Notes under the pieces: model-generated | The model's input: only the letters and a program-made list of their open reading frames with translations | Database searches by the model: none | Told to the model about the DNA's origin: nothing | Assembly: GCF_950023065.1 (NCBI RefSeq) | Contig: NC_088677.1 | Coordinates: forward strand, 71,015,469-71,079,468 | Origin: Planococcus citri | Taxonomy: Eukaryota > Arthropoda > Insecta > Hemiptera > Pseudococcidae | Direction of reading: 5' to 3' | Length of the DNA: 64,000 nt | Shown: positions 56,055 to 64,000 of the stretch, piece after piece | Position numbering within the stretch: the stretch's first letter is position 1 | How the letters are laid out: the number at the start of each line of letters is the position of its first letter | Position numbers and translations under genes: made by a program

Positions 56055-56744
56055 CTAATGCATTTTTTTCCTAGATACCCAATCTTTCAATTCACATATG
56101 AAATCTTCTGATAGTTCTTGATTTTCTAAGATTTCTTTCCAATCTACTTTGTCTTTGAATTCTCTAATGAAATGTTCAGACAGTTTTTGACTCCATGAAA
56201 TACATTCCCAGCATACTTGGTCTTTAAATTCTTTAATGAAATCTTCAGCCAGTTTTTGATGGCATGAAATCCAATGCCAATTTACTTGATCTTTGAATTC
56301 TCTAATGAAATGTTCAGACAGTTTTTGATGACCTGAAATCCAATGCCAATTTACACAATCTTTAAATTCCATGATGAAATCTTCTGATAGTTTTTGATAA
56401 CGTGAAATTTCTTCCCAATTTACTTTGCCTTTGAATTCCCTTATGAAATTTTCTGATAGTTTTTGATAACGTGAAATTTCTTCCCAATTTACTTTGTCTT
56501 TGAATTCCCTAATGAAATCTTCTGACAGTTTTTGATGAACTGAAATTGCAAACCAATATACTTTGTCTTTGAATTCCCTAATGAAATCTTCTGACAGTTT
56601 TTGATGAACTGAAATTGCAAACCAATATACTTTGTCTTTGAATTCTCTGATTAAATTTTCTGATAGTTCCTGATTACTTGAAACATCATACCAATTTACA
56701 TGAGAGAGTAATAATTTAAGATGCCCCTTTTCATTATTGATCAT
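56055..56744 (-). CDS. 23-residue-repeat protein, right copy
   Basis: The 229-residue protein has about nine units of the LSExFIREFKDxVxWxxIS type, the same as the left copy but on the opposite strand. Two neighbouring DNA units (near 56,510-56,640) are almost identical, showing recent unit duplication. The stop codon lies inside TTCTTTTAACTAATG (56047-56061 on the plus strand), a word also present at the inner edge of both terminal repeats. It is preceded by TTATTATAAAATAATAAT before the ATG. Function unknown. Confidence 0.7.
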   Translation of the reverse strand: MINNEKGHLKLLLSHVNWYDVSSNQELSENLIREFKDKVYWFAISVHQKLSEDFIREFKDKVYWFAISVHQKLSEDFIREFKDKVNWEEISRYQKLSENFIREFKGKVNWEEISRYQKLSEDFIMEFKDCVNWHWISGHQKLSEHFIREFKDQVNWHWISCHQKLAEDFIKEFKDQVCWECISWSQKLSEHFIREFKDKVDWKEILENQELSEDFICELKDWVSRKKMH

Positions 56745-56789
56745 ATTATTATTTTATAATAAGGAAAAAAAAATTTTAACCAAAGTTAT

Positions 56790-59700
56790 TTATATTAGTG
56801 AAGAGAGAGTTTTCAAATGTGTGATAAAATTCTGTCTTTCTACTTCTAGTTTATAATGTCCCCAAGGTAAAGTTTCATTGTCAAATATACATCTCTTGTC
56901 ATCAAATGGAGATAAACCTCTTTTATCTTGTTCAAATGTGTAAATATTATGATTTTTACTTTGTATAATTTTCTGCTTGAAACTCTTTGTTATTTTCTTC
57001 TCTAAGCATTCTTTATAATCATTATGGGTGATTTGATTTTTGATTACATGTTTCTTCACTCCTTTTGCTCTTTTCTTTTCATCTTCTTCAAATACTTTGA
57101 TGGAGTACAATTTAGAAGCTAACCCTATGAATTCTTCAATACTTTTTCCTTTCATTTCATCTTTGAATTTACCAATAACTTTTTTATTAACTTGAGGAAT
57201 ACCATATATATTATTCTCAGGATAGTCTGATGTGTCAAATTCATCAATCATTCCTTTCATATCACTGTAAAAGTCTGGCGTTTTTATTGACAAAATTAAT
57301 GAGTCTGTATCAGTATACAAAAGTTTAACATCATTTTTATATTCTCTCTTCAACCTATAATAGAAATCATACATCAATGTTTTTGAAATATCTAAAATAG
57401 AAACACCCACATAAATTGGTTGATTGAAATTGATGTGAGTTTTTTTCATGTGAACAGCTGCAAGATCTTCTGCAAAAAATGTTGATTTTACAAAATTTGG
57501 TTTTGAAACATACTTTGTATATTTTTTACCTTCACTAATCAATTTTATATCCACATGATTTCGCACATTCATCATTGTTCTACCAAACACCGAGTTATTC
57601 ATCAATTTAAAAAAGTCTTTTTCAAATTCATTTTTTGCATTTTGTCTATGCTTTGTATTTTTATCAATATATACTTTCATCCAATCTGATTGGTTGAATT
57701 GAATAACTCTGTGAATTTTTTCCAATTTCAAACCTGCTTCAAGAGCCTGTCTAAGATTCAAATAATGTAAAACATATTTCTTCTTATCATATAATGTTGT
57801 GAATAATTTAGGAAGTCTATTTTCATCAATAATATTTTCTGCACAATAAGGTAGATCAGAATGATAATCATGTAATGTTTCTGGATAGCTTAAATCAACT
57901 TCAAACAGATATCCTTTGCTTTGGTTATCTCTCATTTTCAAAATTCTACTGTAAGTAAAATCGTTTGGATTTGCCCACCAAAACCCTCCATATGGTAAAT
58001 GTTTACTCATAGCCCATCCATATAAATTATTTGCATCCAAATACTGAATGAATGTTGATTCTTTATTTTTATCAAATTTTTCACCCATGTACTTATGATT
58101 GGCTTTTTCATATCTATTTGAACATTGGGAAATTCCACCACGCTTGGCATTTTCAAACATGTACAACATGTCTACATCAGTTATCAATTCCAATTTTTGT
58201 TTTGTTGTTTTCAACATGCAATCCCAAGCAAATCCGGGGGTAGTATAATACCAAAGTGGATCTAACTTGTAAATTTCAAGTGCAGTTTTTCTGAAATTTT
58301 CAATCACATCTGCTAGCAAGAGTACATCAATTTTATTGTACAACATTGTAAACTCTTTTAGATTTTTAATGTTAAACTGTTCCCAAATTTTTTGAGCACG
58401 TAAAAATTCCTCTTCATCTACATGCTCATCATTCAAGGAATTGTAGAAATTCTCCCTAGATGGTAACTCTTCCTCATCATATTTTTCTAATGAGTCCATA
58501 TAATCATAAGGGTATGCCAATTTTTCAGTCAACAAATTGAACAATGAATCATTCCCAGGTGGTACTGTCTTATCAAACCATTTCTTCAAATTTTTGAAAT
58601 GACACATTTCCAAGTTTTTAGCCAATTTAGAAAGTGGTTCAGATAGAAATTTGTATGAATCTAAAAATCTAAGTTCTATTTTACCCTCTTTTCCTGAATA
58701 GTGTTGAAACTTTACAACTTTTGAGAAGCTGATGTAAGATTCCTCATTATTTGGAATTAGTTTTAAATTATCTGTAGTTCCAGCAAATTCTTTGACTAAT
58801 AAGTGGGAATCATAACCAGAAAAGTTGTGAAACAAGACGGGTATGAAACTAGGTACATTGTAATTCAAGTTGCAAAGACTATGAGCTGCACCTCTATATT
58901 CACCTGTTATATGGTCATGATCCTGAACTTTCTTTTTATTTTTTTCTTCATCATCTAATTTCTCTTTCAAATCTAATTCTAATTTCTCTAGTCTATCAGT
59001 CAGTGTTTGATCATCATGATACTTTAAAATATTTGAAGTAATTTCTATTTCTTTTCTCAATTTATTAATATTTTTTTCCATCATAGGTGGGAAATCACTC
59101 AATTTTCTTTCACAAATATGACATATTGTTGCTTCTTTATATTCACATTTTTGTATATTGGTCAGTTTCTTCATTTTTTTACAATTATATATGTATTCAT
59201 TAGCAATACGTACTGCATCTTCTGATAATTTTTCACACAATACTTGAGGGGTATTACTTCCAAAATATTCAAACATGTTCTCTGATATTTCTCCATTCTC
59301 ATATAAAATGTAATAAACACAACTAATTGGTACGTGCTCTTGAATTTTTTGTGTTTTAGCATCTTCCTCTACTTTAGTTTTTTCAAGTTTTCTAAGTATA
59401 CACTCAAAATCAGCTATTATTGTGAAAGGAATTTTCATTGATCGATTATAGTTTGTAAATTCACAAATGTTATCACTTTTAAGAGGAAGTTTTACTGCAA
59501 CTGGATCATGTACTTTACAGCTTTCTCTATGTTCTAAATATTTAACTTCACTGTAAAAATGACAAAGGCACCTTTTGCACAAAAAATGTATTTTTTGAGT
59601 GTTTTTGGTTAATTGACTTTTAATCAATTTTGTTAGATCCTTAATCCAACAGTAGTGAGTATTTCTATCATTACTCTCTTCACATAAATACAATAAATCA

Positions 59701-59870
59701 ACATGTTTTGTTTTCTCTTCTTTAGTAATATGTAAGGGATAAATTTTATAACGATCATCATGATGATAAACATTAATAGATAATCCACCTTCTACCAATT
59801 TCAATTCATTCACTTTATTTTCAAATTTCTCTATGTCTTTAATTTTCATCGGAAATTCAATATCTTTCAA
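56790..59870 (-). CDS. Protein-primed family B DNA polymerase, main open part
   Basis: The long open part of the polymerase gives 1,026 codons from the TTG at 59,870, and the same frame stays open upstream to a TGA at 60102-60104. Motifs in order: exonuclease I IIADFECIL; an HNH-like zinc insertion (CHICERKL, DHDHITGEYRG); LFHNFSGYDSHLL; polymerase motif A YLDANNLYGW; motif B KLMNNSVFGRT; motif C YTDTDSLIL. It replicates the element from a terminal protein. The 5' part lies at 61,151-61,788, separated by a mariner. The true start is there, so this frame is a 3' fragment of a broken gene. Confidence 0.93.
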   Translation of the reverse strand: MKDIEFPMKIKDIEKFENKVNELKLVEGGLSINVYHHDDRYKIYPLHITKEEKTKHVDLLYLCEESNDRNTHYCWIKDLTKLIKSQLTKNTQKIHFLCKRCLCHFYSEVKYLEHRESCKVHDPVAVKLPLKSDNICEFTNYNRSMKIPFTIIADFECILRKLEKTKVEEDAKTQKIQEHVPISCVYYILYENGEISENMFEYFGSNTPQVLCEKLSEDAVRIANEYIYNCKKMKKLTNIQKCEYKEATICHICERKLSDFPPMMEKNINKLRKEIEITSNILKYHDDQTLTDRLEKLELDLKEKLDDEEKNKKKVQDHDHITGEYRGAAHSLCNLNYNVPSFIPVLFHNFSGYDSHLLVKEFAGTTDNLKLIPNNEESYISFSKVVKFQHYSGKEGKIELRFLDSYKFLSEPLSKLAKNLEMCHFKNLKKWFDKTVPPGNDSLFNLLTEKLAYPYDYMDSLEKYDEEELPSRENFYNSLNDEHVDEEEFLRAQKIWEQFNIKNLKEFTMLYNKIDVLLLADVIENFRKTALEIYKLDPLWYYTTPGFAWDCMLKTTKQKLELITDVDMLYMFENAKRGGISQCSNRYEKANHKYMGEKFDKNKESTFIQYLDANNLYGWAMSKHLPYGGFWWANPNDFTYSRILKMRDNQSKGYLFEVDLSYPETLHDYHSDLPYCAENIIDENRLPKLFTTLYDKKKYVLHYLNLRQALEAGLKLEKIHRVIQFNQSDWMKVYIDKNTKHRQNAKNEFEKDFFKLMNNSVFGRTMMNVRNHVDIKLISEGKKYTKYVSKPNFVKSTFFAEDLAAVHMKKTHINFNQPIYVGVSILDISKTLMYDFYYRLKREYKNDVKLLYTDTDSLILSIKTPDFYSDMKGMIDEFDTSDYPENNIYGIPQVNKKVIGKFKDEMKGKSIEEFIGLASKLYSIKVFEEDEKKRAKGVKKHVIKNQITHNDYKECLEKKITKSFKQKIIQSKNHNIYTFEQDKRGLSPFDDKRCIFDNETLPWGHYKLEVERQNFITHLKTLSSLI

Positions 59871-60104
59871 AGCTTTATCAAAAGTTTTCTCATATGCTTT
59901 GTACTTTATTATTTCTTGTGGATTATCTTTTGCAGGATATAAACATGCTAAAAGTGACCATAAAAAGCATTTATTATCAGTATTTTTAACATTTATAATT
60001 GCTTTCTTATCTTTTAAAATTTTTGGAAGATCAATATAGGAACTTGCTCTAAGCGGGTCATATTTGTTTATATTTACTCTAAAACTATTGATTGATATTA
60101 TTCA

Positions 60105-61788
60105 CCATGGACTACCTGTTAATTCATCAATGATATTTTCATGTCTATCAAGTACACTCTTCATTAAAGTTGAAATTCCATTTGTTAATTCACTTCTACA
60201 GGGTGTTCCAGAATAACCTTTCACATTTTGGTAACCACTGATCTGTGTTCAAGTGGAGCTAGGGGAATGGTAAAGGCGGTTCTAGGTAGCCAAAGCATGC
60301 CGAATTATGTTTCAATAGTTATTTTTTGCCCTGGAGAAGTAGATGGCTGTACAGTGTGCTTTTACTGTGAAGGCCTTTTTTAAAAATAAAGGTTCCTGTA
60401 ACTCTTTACTCCTTACTCATCAGTAACGAAGCTCATTTTTATCTAAATGGTGAAGTGAATAATTGGAATGTGCGCTTCTAGTGTACAAAGAATCAGTTGA
60501 TAATACTTGAGAAACATCTAAACCTCCGCCAAGTTGACTGTTTGGTTGGGCGTGGCTAAATTCGGTATAGTGGGACCATGTGTGTTTAACGAAACAGTAA
60601 CGGTGAGGGGTAAGGCAAAATGTTAAACGAGTTTCTTGTTCCAAACTAAAAGACAGACGCGATGTAATAGAGTTACTTACTTCCTTCCAACATGTTGGAA
60701 CTACCAGGGATGTACACATATGTTTAGCGCGTGAGCACTTCGGTCATCAAATAATTTTGTTATGGTCGACGTGTTGAACCAGAAATTTAATGGCCACCTT
60801 GATCCCCTGACTTTTCAGCCTGCGATTTTTTTTTATGGAGTTATTCCAAGTCAAAAGTGTATCGAGATAAATCTAGGACTCTGAAACAGCTTCTAGGTTC
60901 ATGAGTCGCAACTGATTGGAAGAGAAGTGTTCAATAATTTGAAAAAATGTTTGGTTGAATGTGTCAAAAATGAAGGAAAATATCTCGATGGAAAAATTTT
61001 TAAAACTTCATTTTTAATGAAAACTCAAATATACGGTCTAAAAACGGCATATTTCTACTTCATTTTGGTTGTAAAAGAATTTTTGTAAACATTTTTCTCT
61101 CAGAGTAATAAAAAAAACAAATGTGAAAGGTTATTCTGGAACACCCTGTATTAGTAATTCTATCATTCTTAGTTTGCAAATGTTTGTATGCAATTTTTGT
61201 TTCATCTCGAGTGTCTACATAAGTTGCAGAAACACAAAAATTCACTTTAATACCACTATGCTTTTTCATCCATTCTTGAAGTAAAGAACTAACATGTTTT
61301 TTCATAAAATGTAAAAACTTTGACATATCTTTAATATCCCAGTTATTTTTCATATCAAATTGAGCATGTCTTGATTTAAAATTTTCATCCACAAATTCCC
61401 ATTTAGGAAGAGGCAATGATTTGTTTGAGTGAAAATCAAGCAATCTGTCTATTATTTGATCTTTTCCCAATTTTTTATTGATATTAAATTTGTTATCCTG
61501 AATAAATTTGATCAAATTCTTTTCTGATAATTTCAACAATTTTTCTCTATCAATATTAATAGCCTTGATTTTATCTTTGTTCACTAACAAATCTGATTTT
61601 TTCATTTTATCAACATTTTTCATTCCATACCACTTCAATTCCGTCTTTAATTCTTTCACATTAATCTTGACTTCATTGTGTTTCTTTGTTTTTAAATGTC
61701 TGGCATAGTTCTTGTATGTAATTTTACACATACACTTCTCACATGTTCTTAAAGGTGCTTGGTTATCCATTTTATTATAGTTATTCAT
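60105..61788 (-). pseudogene. 5' part of the polymerase gene, disrupted
   Basis: The 5' coding part runs from 61,788 (or the ATG at 61,770, better placed after CTATAATAAA) down to 61,151. It encodes a Cys/His zinc-finger-like start (TCEKCMCKITYKNYARH), Lys-rich SAP-like helices and a region containing SATYVDTRDETKIAYKHL, all typical of Polinton polymerase N-termini. It is then cut by a 950-bp mariner (60,199-61,148). A short continuation (60,105-60,196) ends at an in-frame TGA (60102-60104), after which the main frame continues. Two independent lesions make the gene non-functional. Confidence 0.85.
60199..61148 (+). mobile_element. mariner element inserted in the Polinton polymerase
   Basis: The 950-bp element has perfect 30-bp inverted ends beginning CAGGGTGTTCCAGAATAACC, with a TA duplication (60197-60198 and 61149-61150). 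The plus strand carries a decayed transposase: FNETVTV-like remains near 60,585 and the catalytic-region remnant WPP, stop, SPDFSACDFFLWSYSKSKVY at about 60,791-60,860. Several in-frame stops show that it is dead. The minus-strand 99-codon frame inside is spurious. Confidence 0.92.
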
Positions 61789-61883
61789 TTTATTATTGAA
61801 ATTGATTTCTTTAACTAATGGATCAATTTCTAAAAGATGGTGTACTTCAAATGCAAAAAAATTCGTTCACAGTGGAAAAAATT

Positions 61884-62351
61884 CATTAGTTAAAAGAATC
61901 AGTTTCTATGATAAAGGTGTTGGTGTTTGTGTTACCACTTTATTAGAGATAACGTTTTCTTTAACTAGTGGTATAATTGTTAAAGTTTTGTATGATTTTT
62001 ACAGTTCAATGAGTTTTGAAAGAATTTTTGTATTTCATTGAAATGTTTAAGTTTTGAATGAATTTTTGCATTTCATTGAAATGTTTAAGTTTTGAATGAA
62101 TTTTTGCATTTCATTGAAATGTTCAAGTTTTGATGAAATTTTTGCATTTGTTTGAAATGTTTAAGTATTGCAAAAAATTTTGCATTTCATTTCAATATCT
62201 AAGTTTTGTAAATATTTTTGCATTTGATTGAATGAAAAACTATGTGAAGGTTTATGTGAAATTTTTCACATAAGTTTCCACATACTTTTGAATTTAAAAA
62301 GTATTGTAAGAATTCTTACTCCAGTGCCAGGAAATACATTTTATATCTACT
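61884..62351 (-). repeat. Polinton right terminal inverted repeat
   Basis: 468 bp, inverted copy of the left repeat, with the same 38-bp tandem units around TTGCATTTCATTGAAATGTT and the same terminal sequence ending CATTTTATATCTACT. Its inner edge carries CATTAGTTAAAAGAATC. Confidence 0.93.
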
Positions 62352-62357
62352 CCTATG

Positions 62358-63140
62358 TATTTAGGCATTTTTTCAAAACGCAAAATTTTTTGACAATTTT
62401 TAAAAAAGCAAGAATTTTTTATGATTTTTGTGAACTACGAAGACTTGGGACAGTTTCAGTAAAAAGCAGACCATTTTAAAAATTTCTGGCAAAGAAGCAA
62501 GACTTCTGAACAATTCTTGAAAAAAGTGAGATTTTTGCAAAAAAAAACCTTTTTTGTCATTTTGCTAAAACGCAAATACTTTTGCCAATTTTTGAAAAAG
62601 CGAGAAGAAGTTTGATAATTTTAGCAAAAGGGGGGTTTTTTGACAATTTTTGCAAATTAACTGGAGTTTTGGACAATTTTTTTAAAAAAATTGACTTTTT
62701 GGAATTTTTGAGATAAAAAGTGAAATTTTTCAACAATTTTTCTAGAAAGCAAGAATTATTGTAAATTTTTTTACAAATAGAAAACCATTGACAATTTTAA
62801 CCAAAATCAGGACTTTTTTTTAAGAAGTGAAATTTTTTGACAATTTTTTAAAAAACGAGAATTTGCAAAGTTTTTTGGCAAAAAGCAAAACTTTTGGACA
62901 GTTTTAGCCAAAAGCAGGCTTTTTTGAAAATTTTTGACAAAGAAGCACGACTTCTGAACAATTTTTTAAAAAAGTGAGATTTTTGCAAAAAAAAAAAACA
63001 ATTTTCACTCATTTTGCTAAAACGCAAACAATTTTGCCAATTTTTGAAAAAACAAGAATTTTTGATGATTTTTGACAAAAAGCACGACTTGGACAGTTTT
63101 TGCAAAAAGTTGATCTTTTTGGAAATTACTGCAAAAAAGA
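62358..63140. repeat. Degenerate minisatellite, right of the Polinton
   Basis: Continuation of the left-flank repeat: units around ACAATTTTTGAAAAAGCGAGA and AAAGCAAGACTTCTGAACAA. Confirms that the element landed within one repeat tract. No gene. Confidence 0.7.
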
Positions 63141-64000
63141 GTAATATTTCTTCTTCACAGTTTGCGTTTGAACCAATTCTGTATCATTTCCCAAGTTCGT
63201 GTTTGGGTAACACTGAAAAAATTAAAAACGTTGTCAACCCAAAAACTACACTTTGAATTGTTTTACTCGAACCCGAAAAATAAAACTCAATCATGAATCT
63301 GTTGAGACTGTTTACAAAATTGAATGAGAGGGAGTAGTGGGGTCAAAATTGAGGGCATGAGGTTAATTTTTGGATTTGTGTACCCAATTTTTGAAATTAA
63401 AGGGGAAGGAGGGTTTGGATTGAAATGTTTCCGACAAATAAAAATGTTTGCGAGGTTTGAACGTTTAACTTTTGTTGTTTGAAATTTTTTTCAATCAGGG
63501 CAAGAGAACCATAGATAACAACTTCTTTTAGAAAGAGAGATGGACCTTCATTCAAGGCCCTTTAAAAAAAGAAGTTTCTTCACATTTCTTTAAAAATACG
63601 TTCATGAAAACAAGATCTAACTATTCCGATAAATTTTCGAGTACATTATTATTTTTACATGAATTTTCATTTGAAAAAAAAAAAAAAAATCGCAGCAATC
63701 AGCAATGAATACCTACAGAAGCCAAAATCACCAACAATTTCGGAACGATCTCAAAATACAATATTTGCCAAATAATTTGATGTTGAAAAATTTCGACTCA
63801 AAATACTTGAATGCTTTCAGTGGATTTCAAAGAGGGAGAGGATAAAAAGTCAAAATTTCACAAAAATTCAGTAATTATCGACTCGAGTGAGGTATCAGAA
63901 GGTTCGTTTTTAAACCCACTAAAATCATTTTCAAAGTATTTTATCCAAAAAAGCAACAATTATTTCGATAAGAATGTATTTTGGAATCCAGATAATTTGC
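63141..64000. other. No gene recognised
   Basis: AT-rich DNA with GGGAGG-containing stretches like those at 40.5-42.7 kb. Nothing coding is supported. Confidence 0.5.

Larger units (their letters stand above)
46307..62351. mobile_element. Maverick/Polinton, 16,045 bp, complete ends
   Basis: Both ends are exact: AGTAGATATAAAATG at the left and its inverse CATTTTATATCTACT at the right, flanked by the 6-bp duplication CCTATG (46301-46306 and 62352-62357). The 6-bp duplication and 5'-AG end are hallmarks of Polintons, which combine viral capsid genes with a retrovirus-type integrase and a protein-primed polymerase. Gene content matches: polymerase B, integrase, packaging ATPase, protease and capsid candidates, plus accessory genes. 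Polymerase and protease are interrupted by younger transposons, so this copy cannot work alone. Confidence 0.97.

Noticed and set aside
60420..60719. 99-codon minus-strand frame in the mariner
   Set aside because: Antisense to the decayed transposase; no family pattern of its own.
46307..62351. Free virus contamination of the assembly
   Set aside because: Perfect 6-bp target duplication and the same host repeat on both sides show a chromosomal insertion.

Overview
The window is AT-rich eukaryotic nuclear DNA from an arthropod, most likely an insect. The evidence is short exons with GT-AG introns, an insect-type ZAD zinc-finger gene, many hAT/mariner/foldback elements and a metazoan-type Maverick/Polinton. 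A sap-feeding hemipteran is a guess; nothing here proves the order.

Layout. 1-19 kb is a gene graveyard: unrecognised exon-like pieces, two copies of an SRA-domain exon (UHRF1-like), a fragment of the ubiquitin ligase UBR5/hyd with introns but several stops and frameshifts (minus, 11.7-16.6 kb), and a decayed ATP7-type copper ATPase fragment (minus, 17.4-18.6 kb). 19.4-25.6 kb is mostly transposons: three hAT-like elements with exact 8-bp target duplications (one nested in another), a further hAT-like element, a GGAGCC-rich element, a pentanucleotide microsatellite and a foldback element.

25.9-34.6 kb is the healthy part. It holds three apparently intact plus-strand genes: a ZAD-C2H2 transcription factor (557 aa), an HP1-type chromodomain/chromoshadow protein (302 aa) and a 14-exon ABCG half-transporter (645 aa). 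All exon phases close. A 1.3-kb foldback follows. The last three recognisable exons of a ZCCHC2/ZCCHC14-like zinc-knuckle gene lie on the minus strand (38.2-44.5 kb).

46,307-62,351 is a 16,045-bp Maverick/Polinton. It has a 6-bp target duplication (CCTATG), 5'-AG termini and about 450-bp terminal inverted repeats. It encodes a protein-primed DNA polymerase B, integrase, packaging ATPase, double-jelly-roll capsid candidate, minor-capsid candidate, adenain-type protease, a phospholipase A2-like virion protein, a conserved unknown, a small basic membrane protein, a poxvirus VLTF3-like late transcription factor, a secreted two-Ig-domain protein and two proteins made of 23-residue repeats. Nearly every gene starts just after a T-tract plus CTATTATAAA-like box, a virus-style promoter. 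The polymerase is split by a mariner and also carries a nonsense codon, and the protease is split by a 291-bp MITE, so this copy is dead for self-propagation although several genes remain open.

The Polinton sits inside a degenerate minisatellite seen on both sides, possibly in an intron of the ZCCHC-like gene. The main novelty is the combination in one element of a VLTF3-like factor, a uniform virus-like promoter, a secreted Ig protein and a PLA2 virion protein.
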